From Pedobacter westerhofensis (GTDB lineage Bacteria > Bacteroidota > Bacteroidia > Sphingobacteriales > Sphingobacteriaceae): DNA of 64,000 nucleotides. The notes below the pieces were generated by a model. The model was not told the origin of the DNA. It saw only the letters and a program-made list of their open reading frames with translations, and did not search any database. The stretch is from positions 62,001 through 126,000 of the forward strand of contig NZ_FXTN01000010.1 in assembly GCF_900182595.1 (NCBI RefSeq), read 5' to 3'. The position numbers and the translations under genes are program-made. Shown here in pieces: positions 25,636-34,006 of this stretch (its first letter is position 1; each line of letters starts with the position of its first letter).

Positions 25636-27216
25636 TTATTTTATATCAATTCCGAAGACAGCTTCGGCAAGACCAATTTCATCAGGAGAATATGGAAGCG
25701 TGTACTGAACCCCCATTTCATCAAATTTCTTTCCTGTAGAATTCCCGATCGCAATTACTTTTTGGCCCGGTTCCAGCAGATTATCTACAAAGTAGGCCTC
25801 TACATTAGACGGACTGGTAAAGATCAGGATATCGGCATGCGTCTGATCGATATCTTCTTCAATTACAGTTTCATAAATGGGCAGGTCCACAACTTTAGTG
25901 TCTGCCGTTAACGATTTCTGGATCGTTAGCAGTGAGTCCTGTGCGCGCGGGAAAAGAACAGTTGCCCCCTTCACCATCGGCGCAAACTCTTCCGCTACTT
26001 CAGTAATGTCGCCCGTTTCGCCAACAAAATCAGCCAGGTGGCCAAACTTACGCAAGGCATCTTCAGATCCTCTGCCTACCACACCAAACTTCACGTGTTT
26101 TGGTAAGGCAGGTTTCAGGTGAAAGAAATACTCCACTCCGTTACGGCTGCTGAAGAATATCCAGTCGATATGCTTAAGGTAAAACGGATCCAGCACATTT
26201 ACAATCGGAAATGTACGGATCAGTGATCTTCCTTCAATTTCAATATTATTTTTTTCCAGGGCTCTTCTGAAATAGCTGTGTTCACCGATTTCGCGGGAGA
26301 TAAACACTTTGGAAGGAAGTTTCCTGCCTGCATCAAATTTGGCGACAATCTTTTCCGGGAGTCCCTCCAGGCTATCTACCCTTAAGAATACACGGTCAGG
26401 AAAATCATCTCCTGAATCTGCTTTGGAAGTCCAGATTTCATACTGGTCATCTTCCTTTCTGCAGTAGCATCCCAAAGGCATATGGCAACCGCCTTCAAAT
26501 AGGTTCAGCACCTTACGTTCTACCGCAATCGAAGCCGCAACATCAGCATCATTGATCTTCTGCAACACGTCGAACAGTTCCTGATCATTTTCCCTGATCT
26601 GAATTGCCAGCACACCTTGTGCAGGTGCAGGAACAAGTTCAGTAGGGTCTATCACCTCCATATGAAATTCACTCAGGTCCAGTTCTAAGCGGGCTACTCC
26701 GGCTTTTGCGATCATGATCGCATCGTAGTTCTCATCTCTCAGTTTCTGGATACGCGTATTGATATTTCCACGAAGATCTTCAATATTCAGGTCTGTGCGC
26801 ATGGCCAGCAACTGGGCTTTGCGCCTGTTGGATGAAGTACCTACCTGGGCACCCGTTTTTAAAGAAAGCTTTTGGGTAACGTCTACACAGTCTTTTAAAA
26901 TCAGTAACAGTTCAGAAGGATCTTCGCGTTCAGATACTGCGGCAATGATTAAACCGGCAGGGTGAGTTGTAGGGAGGTCTTTGTGTGAGTGGACAGCAAT
27001 ATCGATTGTCCCGTTCAGCAGCCCTTCTTCCAGCTCCTTGGTAAAAAAGCCTTTTCCTTCGAGCTTATCCAGCCTCAGGTTAAGGATTTTATCGCCTTGT
27101 GTTTTAATGATCTTCAGTTCAGATTCAACGCCGATTTCAGCTAGTTTGTCTTTTGTGAAATTTGCCTGCCATAATGCCAGGTCGCTCCCCCTGGTGCCGA
27201 TAATGAGTTTTTTCAT
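25636..27216 (-). CDS. hemCD: Fused hydroxymethylbilane synthase / uroporphyrinogen-III synthase
   Basis: This 526-residue protein joins two consecutive heme enzymes. Residues of about 1-300 are HemC: IIGTRGSDLALWQA, the VHSHKDLPT block, LRGNINTRIQKL, and the dipyrromethane-cofactor cysteine in FEGGCHMPLG (about Cys244). Residues of about 303-526 are HemD: KVFISREIGEHSYFRRAL, DWIFFSSRNGVEYFF, VLFPRAQDSL and IFTSPSNVEAYF. The fusion should pass the unstable linear hydroxymethylbilane to the ring-closing domain. ATG 27216 is the start. Hem CD fusions are known elsewhere, so this is unusual but not new. A 176-base gap with a possible promoter separates it from hemA. Confidence 0.94.
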   Translation of the reverse strand: MKKLIIGTRGSDLALWQANFTKDKLAEIGVESELKIIKTQGDKILNLRLDKLEGKGFFTKELEEGLLNGTIDIAVHSHKDLPTTHPAGLIIAAVSEREDPSELLLILKDCVDVTQKLSLKTGAQVGTSSNRRKAQLLAMRTDLNIEDLRGNINTRIQKLRDENYDAIMIAKAGVARLELDLSEFHMEVIDPTELVPAPAQGVLAIQIRENDQELFDVLQKINDADVAASIAVERKVLNLFEGGCHMPLGCYCRKEDDQYEIWTSKADSGDDFPDRVFLRVDSLEGLPEKIVAKFDAGRKLPSKVFISREIGEHSYFRRALEKNNIEIEGRSLIRTFPIVNVLDPFYLKHIDWIFFSSRNGVEYFFHLKPALPKHVKFGVVGRGSEDALRKFGHLADFVGETGDITEVAEEFAPMVKGATVLFPRAQDSLLTIQKSLTADTKVVDLPIYETVIEEDIDQTHADILIFTSPSNVEAYFVDNLLEPGQKVIAIGNSTGKKFDEMGVQYTLPYSPDEIGLAEAVFGIDIK

Positions 27217-27317
27217 CAAGGTATTTGTAGTTTTAACGGTGATGAAGCTTGTAAAAGCCTGCTAGTTGATATGTTTATGCGATTAGCCAATGTAAGTATC
27301 TTGTATTAATATTTGCG

Positions 27318-27325
27318 CAAAATTA
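27318..27325 (-). promoter_or_regulatory. Possible -7 element for hemCD
   Basis: Read on the minus strand this is TAATTTTG, which matches the Bacteroidota consensus TAnnTTTG. It lies in the hemA-hemCD gap, about 100 bases before the hemCD start, and would give the fusion gene its own transcript. No strong -33 element is visible. Confidence 0.35.
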
Positions 27326-27392
27326 ACCTAAAAGATTAACAGTGCTAAATAATAAACAAATAATGTATTTACAGTGACTAAGCTGCCGGAAT

Positions 27393-28619
27393 CTAGCTGT
27401 TGTTTACCAGGATTTCCTTGGCCATAACCATAGGAACACTGATATACTTCTTTTCCATGTAGTCCATTACACGTTCCAGCACAAGTCTGGAGTTTTCATC
27501 AAGTGTATTGATTTCTTCAGCAAAAACGATATCAAGTGCTTTGCTTTTGATTGCTTTTATCTTTTGTGGAACCTCGCTCATGGCGATCTCAATTTTGCGC
27601 TGGCGCAGATCAAGATCAAATTCCTTGATGTTCTGATCGATGATCTGTTCTGCACTGATCAGTTCGTCATAGCGTTCCTGGATGTTCTTACGGGCAATCT
27701 CTTTTAAAGATTCTACCTCGATATAATGAACAGGGAAGTTTTTGATCACAGATGGCGCCACATCGTTTGGTATGGCAAGGTCAACAATCACCTTTTTACC
27801 GGTATCGCCGTTGAGCAGTTTGCGATAGATCTCTTCAGTGATTATAGGCTCAGTAGCACTTGTACAGGTAATGATCACATCAAAACCCTGTGTAAAGTTC
27901 TCCAGTTCAGAAAGCGGGTAAGCCGTTCCGTTCAGATCTTTGGCAAGGCTCTCTGCATTTTCCACTGTTCTGTTGAAGATAGAAAAGTTAGAGTATTTAT
28001 GTTTTTTAAGATATTGAGCAAGATTTTTATTGGTCTCTCCTGCCCCGATGATCAGCAGCCTTGAGTTGGCAGTAATGGTGAGGTCGCGCAGTTTACGGTA
28101 AGCCAGTGAAACTACAGAAACAGGGTTTTTAGAGATATTGGTATGGGTATACACTTCTTTGGCTGTTTTCACAACACGGTTCATGATCATCCGCATATAG
28201 TCTGCAGTAAATCCTGAAACGCGGCAGGCTTCATAAGCCCTGCGCACCTGGGCAAGGATTTCTTTTTCACCTACCACAAGGCTTTCCAGTGAGCATGAAG
28301 TACGCAGCAAATGGTTAAAAGCTTCTACCTGTTCATATACGGAAACGTTCTCAATGAATTTATCCATGTACTCTTCCGGCAGGCCCATATTGAGCACGGT
28401 AAGGAAGCGTAAAATGAATTCACGGTCAAGCTCGCGGCTGGTAGTGAAAACAAACTCTACACGATTACAGGTACCAATGTAAAAGACTTCTTTAACATCC
28501 AGTTCCTTTTGAATATTCTTTAGTCTGTCATCCAGTGTCTGCTCGCATATTACCAGTTTGCCTAAAGATTTCAGGTCAATCTGTTTATGTGTGAAAGCAA
28601 GTATCTTTAAATATTCCAA
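27393..28619 (-). CDS. hemA: Glutamyl-tRNA reductase
   Basis: HemA reduces glutamyl-tRNA to glutamate-1-semialdehyde, the entry point of the C5 heme pathway. The 408-residue protein has the catalytic cysteine in YIGTCNRVEFV (Cys51), the SLVVGEKEILAQVRRAY block and the NADPH domain LLIIGAGETNKNLAQYL. The start codon is TTG at 28617-28619; no upstream in-frame ATG gives a better N terminus (MEYLKILAFTHKQID). It is the first gene of the heme operon and diverges from the alpha/beta hydrolase gene, with a possible promoter and an inverted repeat in between. Confidence 0.95.
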   Translation of the reverse strand: MEYLKILAFTHKQIDLKSLGKLVICEQTLDDRLKNIQKELDVKEVFYIGTCNRVEFVFTTSRELDREFILRFLTVLNMGLPEEYMDKFIENVSVYEQVEAFNHLLRTSCSLESLVVGEKEILAQVRRAYEACRVSGFTADYMRMIMNRVVKTAKEVYTHTNISKNPVSVVSLAYRKLRDLTITANSRLLIIGAGETNKNLAQYLKKHKYSNFSIFNRTVENAESLAKDLNGTAYPLSELENFTQGFDVIITCTSATEPIITEEIYRKLLNGDTGKKVIVDLAIPNDVAPSVIKNFPVHYIEVESLKEIARKNIQERYDELISAEQIIDQNIKEFDLDLRQRKIEIAMSEVPQKIKAIKSKALDIVFAEEINTLDENSRLVLERVMDYMEKKYISVPMVMAKEILVNNS

Positions 28620-28649
28620 GGTGTGCTCGAGTTATTTTTTTAGTGCGAA

Positions 28650-28677
28650 CAAAAGTAACAAGACGACCAGTATGGTC
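28650..28677 (-). promoter_or_regulatory. Candidate hemA promoter and operator
   Basis: On the minus strand 28657-28650 reads TACTTTTG, a full match to TAnnTTTG, about 30 bases before the TTG start of hemA. Just upstream of it, 28665-28677 is the interrupted palindrome GACCA-GTA-TGGTC, which would lie between the -7 and -33 elements, a good place for an operator. A convincing -33 element is not seen. Confidence 0.4.
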
Positions 28678-28789
28678 TGTCATTATGCTGTAATTAAGAC
28701 TAATTTAGAAAGATTTTAAATTGAGCAAAATATACACTAAACAAGGAGCGTTTATGTTTGTTACAAGTATAATATTCACAGAAGCAGAG

Positions 28790-29614
28790 ATGATAAAAAG
28801 AGAGCAATTTATTTTGTCGGGCGCTAATGACAAGACTATCAGCGGAGATGTTACATATGATGAAACGCATACCAGTCAACCCAGCATTATCTTCGTTCAC
28901 GGGATTAAGGGCTTCAAAGACTGGGGCACACATAACCTTGTAGCAGAAGCATTTGCAAAGGAAGGATACAGATATGTGAAGTTCAATCTCAGTCATAGCG
29001 GGGTGACGCAGCAGGTGCCGGATGAGGTAACCGACCTCGAAGCATTTGCAGCTGCCACAATAAGTATGGACCTCGGGGACCTGGATACAGCAATCAATTA
29101 TGTGGCACACACTTACCCGCTTGAACCGGTTTATCTGATCGGCCACAGCAGGGGCGGCGGACTGGCGATCCTCAAAGGAGCGGGCGACGAACGTATCAAA
29201 AAAATAGTTACCTGGTCTGCGATTGCAGATTTCAGCTCCTTATGGAAAAAAGAGCAGGAAGAAGAATGGCTGGAAAATGGGCGTATCTATGTAGAAAATG
29301 CAAGGACTAAAGAAAAGATGCCTTTGAACAGTACTTTACTGGAAGATTATAAGGCACATAAAGCCGAATTTGATATTCTTGAAGCAGCGGCGGCTATTCA
29401 AATTCCATGGTTAATTCTTCATGGTGACGACGATATCAATGTGCCCTTCAGCGTTGCGCAGCAACTAGCGCAGGTACAGGTGAAGGCCAGGCTGCAGAAG
29501 ATCCAGGGCGCAAATCACGTATACGGATCTTCTCATCCCTATACGGCAACAAGCCTCCCTCCCCAGTTGCAGGAAGTGGTAGAAAAAACACTGGCATTTT
29601 TTAAGGGAGAATAA
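28790..29614 (+). CDS. Alpha/beta hydrolase
   Basis: The 274-residue protein is a serine hydrolase of the alpha/beta fold. It shows an oxyanion region IIFVHGIKGFKDWG, a nucleophile elbow GHSRGGG (Ser), an acidic residue in ILHGDDDINVP, and the late catalytic histidine in GANHVYG, so the triad is complete. There is no signal peptide, so it is cytoplasmic. Substrate unknown. ATG 28790 gives the best N terminus (MIKREQF); ATG 28754, five bases after AGGAG, is a credible alternative that adds 12 residues. It diverges from hemA and converges on ispG with an eight-base gap. Confidence 0.8.
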   Translation: MIKREQFILSGANDKTISGDVTYDETHTSQPSIIFVHGIKGFKDWGTHNLVAEAFAKEGYRYVKFNLSHSGVTQQVPDEVTDLEAFAAATISMDLGDLDTAINYVAHTYPLEPVYLIGHSRGGGLAILKGAGDERIKKIVTWSAIADFSSLWKKEQEEEWLENGRIYVENARTKEKMPLNSTLLEDYKAHKAEFDILEAAAAIQIPWLILHGDDDINVPFSVAQQLAQVQVKARLQKIQGANHVYGSSHPYTATSLPPQLQEVVEKTLAFFKGE

Positions 29615-29622
29615 GGACGGGA

Positions 29623-31587
29623 TTATTTTACTTCCGTCCAGTTTCCGTCTTCCTTGATCAGCTCAATAAGGGCGTCAAGCGCAAAAGCGGCACTTACATT
29701 CTTTTTCACGACCTCCTTACTGCGGTACAGCGTAATTTTATCCGGGCCTGCGCCAACATATCCATAATCGGCATCGGCCATCTCGCCCGGCCCGTTTACA
29801 ATACAGCCCATGATCGCGATTTTAATTCCTTTGAGATGATCAGTCCTTGATCGGATCAGCTGAGTGGTTTCCTGCAGGTCAAACAGGGTTCTGCCGCAAC
29901 TTGGGCAGGAAATATATTCTGCTTTTGATATCCTTGTGCGGGTAGCCTGAAGTATGATAAAACTTACTGCATTTACAGCAGAAAGGGCAACATCTGCCGG
30001 CGCATCTATCCATACGCCATCACCAAAACCATCGGTAAGCAAAGCACCAAGATCTGTAGCGGCGTACAAAGTTGTATCCTCAGTATTGATATCTGTATAG
30101 GTTCTTTTGATGATCACCGGGATCTGTATTTCAGCTTTTAGCAGGGCGATAAAAAAGGCCCGTTGTTGCGCCATGCCATGCTCAGCAGAGGTTTCAAGCA
30201 CCAATACACAAGTATTATCCAATGACTGCAGCAAGGCAGCATCATATGTTCCTGCATTCAAACTAATCAGGTTCAGAACAGGATCTTTTACTGCAGTAAC
30301 TGCATAATCTTCAAGTTTCAGCAGGGGGTGGCAGTTTGTCTTATCTTTCAGCCCCAGCCAGGTATCATAGTTATAGATCTGGCGCAGGTTTCCGGGAAAC
30401 GAAAATGAAGGCAGCGCATCACCAAGATACACCAGGTCACAGGCCTGATCGGCCATATTATATTTATCCAGCACGGCACTATACTGGTAGCCGGCCTCCA
30501 TTAAAATGTAAGGGTCTTTTAGATTCTTTGCAGATACGTCAAGCATCACCACCGGATGATGGTGCCCGCCAATATGTTGTACGGCCTGTGTGGTCCTGCG
30601 GTTATATACATAAGGACTGTAGGGAAGAGTTTTGATATCGATCCTCTCGTTTTGAATCCCTGCCGTATGCAGTGCGCGTTTGGTATAGCGGTCGGCCAGC
30701 GCCTTAGCTACCGGGGCTTCAAACTCGGGATCTTCAGTTAATGACACCCTGATGGTATCGCCCAGTCCGTCTTCCAGTAAGGTACCAATTCCTACAGCAG
30801 ATTTAATCCTGCCATCGTCCCCATCCCCTGCTTCGGTTACTCCCAGGTGCAGCGGATAGTTCATTCCTTCGCTCACCATGGTCTCCACCAGTAGTCGGTA
30901 AGCCTGAACCATTACCTGCGTATTGCTGGCTTTCATGGAAATCACCAGGTTGTAATAGTTCATGTCTTCGCACATGCGCATAAACTCCATTGCAGATTCT
31001 ACCATTCCGCGGGGGGTATCGCCATACTGGCTCATGATCCTGTCAGACAATGAGCCGTGGTTGGTACCGATGCGCATTGCCGTACCATATTCCTTACAGA
31101 TTTTCACAAGGGGCGAAAACTTCTTGTATATACGTTCCAGCTCTGCCTGATAGGCCAGCTGGGTGTATTCTATATTTTCAAAGCGCTTTTTATCGGCATA
31201 ATTGCCTGGGTTTACCCTTACTTTTTCTACGATACGGGCAGCAGCTTCAGCGGCATTGGGCGTAAAATGTATATCGGCAACCAGGGGGACGGTATATCCG
31301 CGGAAACGTAATTCTTTTTTGATCTGTGCAAGGTTCTCCGCTTCTTTCATGCTTGGAGCGGTGATCCGCACGTATTCGCATCCGGACTCAACCATCCTGA
31401 TGGTTTGCTCCACCGTACCAAGGGTATCCATGGTATCGGTAGTGGTCATCGACTGGATCCTGATGGGGTTTAAGCCACCCATAGGGATATCCCCGATATG
31501 AACTTCACGTGTTAAGAACCTCGAATACTGGTTTAAATTGTCGCAATATCCTCCGGCTAAATCCTTTTGTACTGATACGTTTTCCAT
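29623..31587 (-). CDS. ispG: 4-hydroxy-3-methylbut-2-enyl-diphosphate synthase, long form
   Basis: IspG (GcpE) reduces methylerythritol cyclodiphosphate to HMBPP in the MEP isoprenoid pathway. The 654-residue protein is the long type with an extra domain inserted between the TIM barrel and the iron-sulfur domain, as in Bacteroidota, Chlamydiae and plants. The barrel is recognised by IRIQSMTTTDTMDT, VPLVADIHFTPNAA and RIGTNHGSLSDRIM; the 4Fe-4S ligands are in ISCPSCGRTLFD and MGCIVNGPGEMADADYGYVG. ATG 31587 is preferred to a TTG at 31596, which would lie inside the predicted promoter. The mRNA could be nearly leaderless. Confidence 0.95.
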   Translation of the reverse strand: MENVSVQKDLAGGYCDNLNQYSRFLTREVHIGDIPMGGLNPIRIQSMTTTDTMDTLGTVEQTIRMVESGCEYVRITAPSMKEAENLAQIKKELRFRGYTVPLVADIHFTPNAAEAAARIVEKVRVNPGNYADKKRFENIEYTQLAYQAELERIYKKFSPLVKICKEYGTAMRIGTNHGSLSDRIMSQYGDTPRGMVESAMEFMRMCEDMNYYNLVISMKASNTQVMVQAYRLLVETMVSEGMNYPLHLGVTEAGDGDDGRIKSAVGIGTLLEDGLGDTIRVSLTEDPEFEAPVAKALADRYTKRALHTAGIQNERIDIKTLPYSPYVYNRRTTQAVQHIGGHHHPVVMLDVSAKNLKDPYILMEAGYQYSAVLDKYNMADQACDLVYLGDALPSFSFPGNLRQIYNYDTWLGLKDKTNCHPLLKLEDYAVTAVKDPVLNLISLNAGTYDAALLQSLDNTCVLVLETSAEHGMAQQRAFFIALLKAEIQIPVIIKRTYTDINTEDTTLYAATDLGALLTDGFGDGVWIDAPADVALSAVNAVSFIILQATRTRISKAEYISCPSCGRTLFDLQETTQLIRSRTDHLKGIKIAIMGCIVNGPGEMADADYGYVGAGPDKITLYRSKEVVKKNVSAAFALDALIELIKEDGNWTEVK

Positions 31588-31593
31588 GCAGTG

Positions 31594-31601
31594 CAAAGAT
31601 A
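31594..31601 (-). promoter_or_regulatory. Probable -7 promoter element of ispG
   Basis: On the minus strand the sequence is TATCTTTG, a full match to TAnnTTTG, ending seven bases before the ispG ATG. Transcription would start almost at the start codon, so a leaderless or very short leader is expected. The element abuts the stop of the upstream RDD gene. No clear -33 box was found. Confidence 0.5.
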
Positions 31602-31605
31602 AAGA

Positions 31606-32226
31606 TTAAATCAATCGATCTTTAATAACTAAAGTATTTGCTGCAATATCATGCCAGCATTGTTGCTTTTTATTGAGAAAACTATAGAGATATCCAAAAA
31701 ACAGGGGAAGCACAGAAAGAACTTTTGCTATATTTCTCGTTAAAGCCGTGCCGAAACTGATCTTTTTGCCCTCCATATCGGTCACTTTAATATTCAGCAA
31801 ACGCTTGCCTATGGTACCCTGACCTGCAGTGCACTCCGCAAAACTGCCATACAGGAATTTCAACGCAGGGAGCACGGGAAGCATCAGCACACCGGCAGCA
31901 ATTCTTTCCTCTTTGCCGTCAATAAATACAAAGCTTAAAAGCAGCAAAAAGATATACACCAGTAACAGTATAAAATAGTCGATCACTGAAGCCAGTAAAC
32001 GCTGGTCAAAAGAGGCAAAATACTGTGGTGCCGTTTGTTCATAGCTAAAACCAAAAAGCGCACGGAGTTCAGGGAACTCGTGCGCTTCTTTATAATCGTC
32101 CATCCCGGGTTTTCTAACAAATGTCCCCGGCAGGATTTTCATCTTTTTGATGCTGTCGAGATCATAGGGGCCCTGGGGCTTTCCATCGACAACAACTGTA
32201 TATTCAATAGATCTGTGGTCTTCCAA
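31606..32226 (-). CDS. GYF_2/RDD-domain membrane protein
   Basis: This 206-residue protein combines a short N-terminal GYF_2-like domain (about residues 8-60: TVVVDGKPQGPYDLDSIKK, TFVRKPGMDDYKEAHEFPELRALF) with a C-terminal RDD domain. The RDD part has three membrane segments, the first starting ASFDQRLLASVIDYFILLL with the Arg-Asp pair, and GKRLLNIKVTDMEGKKISF. Function is not known; RDD proteins include ion and small-molecule transporters, and GYF_2 binds proline-rich peptides. Its start is TTG at 32224-32226, seven bases after the LiaF-like gene. Confidence 0.8.
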   Translation of the reverse strand: MEDHRSIEYTVVVDGKPQGPYDLDSIKKMKILPGTFVRKPGMDDYKEAHEFPELRALFGFSYEQTAPQYFASFDQRLLASVIDYFILLLVYIFLLLLSFVFIDGKEERIAAGVLMLPVLPALKFLYGSFAECTAGQGTIGKRLLNIKVTDMEGKKISFGTALTRNIAKVLSVLPLFFGYLYSFLNKKQQCWHDIAANTLVIKDRLI

Positions 32227-32233
32227 TTGGGTT

Positions 32234-33187
32234 TTAATATCTGTTCACCTCAAAATTACTCAATCCGCCATCAAGATTGATAAAAATCTTTTTTGCTGAA
32301 GTTTTATAGTTGGCGGTCTCGTAATTGCCATTATCTATCTTGATAAAACCAGTAAAATCTTTGGCAGACAAGCCTGTTTTGGTTTTGATCCTGCAACCTG
32401 ATCCTTCAGGGATATTGATCTTCACATCGGCCACACCGGTCTTCACAGTCACGTCTGTAACAGGCACTAAAGTCCCTACTTTCAGGTCGATCGATGCCGC
32501 GCCCCCATCAAAGCGGAAGCTCCTCATTTTGTAATCAGACATATCCAGGTTAACTTCTCCTGCGCCCATATTCATATTGATGTTCCACTCCGGTTTTTTG
32601 TTCAGCCTTAAGTCTACATCGTTGCCACCGTCACCAAGCGACCATTTGTTTTGCTTGTTTTTCATTTTAAAAGTAAGGGTAGTTACAGAATCTGAACTTT
32701 CCCTTTGCAGGATAAAATTACCCGACCTGCGTTCCACATCTGCCTGGATCAGGCTGTCAGACTCACCGCTCAGTTTAAACGATGTACCGCCACCAGAAAT
32801 GTTCAGCACCGTCTTTTTTGCACTGTCAGCCAGTAACAGCGGCTGTGCAAATGATAGTTTATCCGCCGTGCCTTCCTTATCGTCATCGATATCAATATCC
32901 AGGTCTTTGGTAAAATTATCACCCATCCAGAATTTGTTTGCCGGCGGCTGCTGTCCTTTATAAAACACCACGCATAACATCACCACCAGTACGCCAAGGC
33001 AGATCATGTTCCCTACCTGCGATTTATTGCGGTTAAAAAGGATATTCACTCCCGAGATGATCAGGAATACCGGCCAGAAGCTCCAAACGTTTCTCCAGTA
33101 AAATTCAATTACATTAAAGTTCTCTAACAACAGGACCAGGCCTACAAACAGTAGTATTACGCCCCACATTACTCTATTCAGTTTCAT
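32234..33187 (-). CDS. LiaF/LiaI-like membrane protein
   Basis: The 317-residue protein begins with two or three short membrane segments (LNRVMWGVILLFVGLVLLLENF, WPVFLIISGVNILF, MICLGVLVVMLCVVFY) of the LiaI/DUF5668 type, followed by a beta-rich extracytoplasmic domain with short repeated strands (SFRFDGGAASIDLKVG, DVKINIPEGSGCRIKTKTG, KIFINLDGGLSNFEVN), as in LiaF-like or adhesin-type toast-rack domains. Such proteins sense or damp envelope stress. It sits just downstream of a PspC-domain gene, which strengthens that reading. Confidence 0.75.
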   Translation of the reverse strand: MKLNRVMWGVILLFVGLVLLLENFNVIEFYWRNVWSFWPVFLIISGVNILFNRNKSQVGNMICLGVLVVMLCVVFYKGQQPPANKFWMGDNFTKDLDIDIDDDKEGTADKLSFAQPLLLADSAKKTVLNISGGGTSFKLSGESDSLIQADVERRSGNFILQRESSDSVTTLTFKMKNKQNKWSLGDGGNDVDLRLNKKPEWNINMNMGAGEVNLDMSDYKMRSFRFDGGAASIDLKVGTLVPVTDVTVKTGVADVKINIPEGSGCRIKTKTGLSAKDFTGFIKIDNGNYETANYKTSAKKIFINLDGGLSNFEVNRY

Positions 33188-33273
33188 AACTTTTGTTTTT
33201 TAGTTCAGACAGATTAAGCGCCCGCTGCTGTCAGCAATGCTTAGCCTTGCCAAGATTTATATTTTTACCCGTA

Positions 33274-33990
33274 CTAGAACTGATCTTTTGGTTCGTCTTT
33301 AGGAAGGTCGCCGCTAAAATCAACAGGTTTCTTTTCCGAAAAGTCTGCGGGTTTAGCCTCCGTATATGTGGTGGTTTGTTCAGTGTAACCTGTTTTGGCC
33401 TCCGGCTTTTCCATCGCTTCTTCCTGTTCGCGCTTCCATTCTTCCCAGCTGTTTTTGCGTTTGGATTTAAGGATAAAACTTAACCCGATGGCTACAAATA
33501 CCAGCGGCCATAATTTACCCAGCCTAAACCAGTATGGGATGATATCAAATTCATTCATCAGAAAATACAATCCGATTACCAGCAGGAATAATCCGCCGAC
33601 CGTTCTGCCTGTTCCATTATTTTTTGGCAGTTTAAAATCAACGGGGGTTTGCCATGCCTGGCCAGCAGCTGAACTGGTTTTAGTTTCACCGGCACCTTCA
33701 TTTGCAAAAGGATTTGGCTGGCCAAATGGCGGCGCATTAAATCCTGCCGAAGGCGGCTGCTGTTTAAAGTAATCATTGAACTTTGAAAACTTTGCTGCAG
33801 GATCATTATTTACCGGCACTACAATCCACATCACCAGATAAACCAGTACACCTGTTCCTACCAGAAAGATGGTAGACAACACAAATAATAACCTGATAAT
33901 TGTTACATCCACCTCCATATAAGCTGCTAACCCTGATGAAACGCCCGCAATTACTTTGTCGTGTTCGTTTCTTAATAATCTATTTTCCAT
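33274..33990 (-). CDS. PspC-domain protein
   Basis: The 238-residue protein has an N-terminal PspC domain (NRLLRNEHDKVIAGVSSGLAAYMEVDVTIIRLLFVL and a helix ending VYLVMWIVVPVN), then a linker and two more membrane segments similar to LiaI (TVGGLFLLVIGLYFLMNEFDIIPYWF, LWPLVFVAIGLSFIL). The C-terminal 50 residues are charged and rich in Thr, Glu and Lys. PspC in E. coli controls the phage-shock response to membrane damage. An AGGAGAGAG sequence precedes the ATG. It is followed by the LiaF-like gene. Confidence 0.85.
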   Translation of the reverse strand: MENRLLRNEHDKVIAGVSSGLAAYMEVDVTIIRLLFVLSTIFLVGTGVLVYLVMWIVVPVNNDPAAKFSKFNDYFKQQPPSAGFNAPPFGQPNPFANEGAGETKTSSAAGQAWQTPVDFKLPKNNGTGRTVGGLFLLVIGLYFLMNEFDIIPYWFRLGKLWPLVFVAIGLSFILKSKRKNSWEEWKREQEEAMEKPEAKTGYTEQTTTYTEAKPADFSEKKPVDFSGDLPKDEPKDQF

Positions 33991-34006
33991 AACTCTCTCT
34001 CCTATA

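Noticed and set aside
31588..31596. Upstream TTG start for ispG
   Set aside because: It would lie inside the -7 promoter box at 31594-31601; ATG 31587 is a better start.
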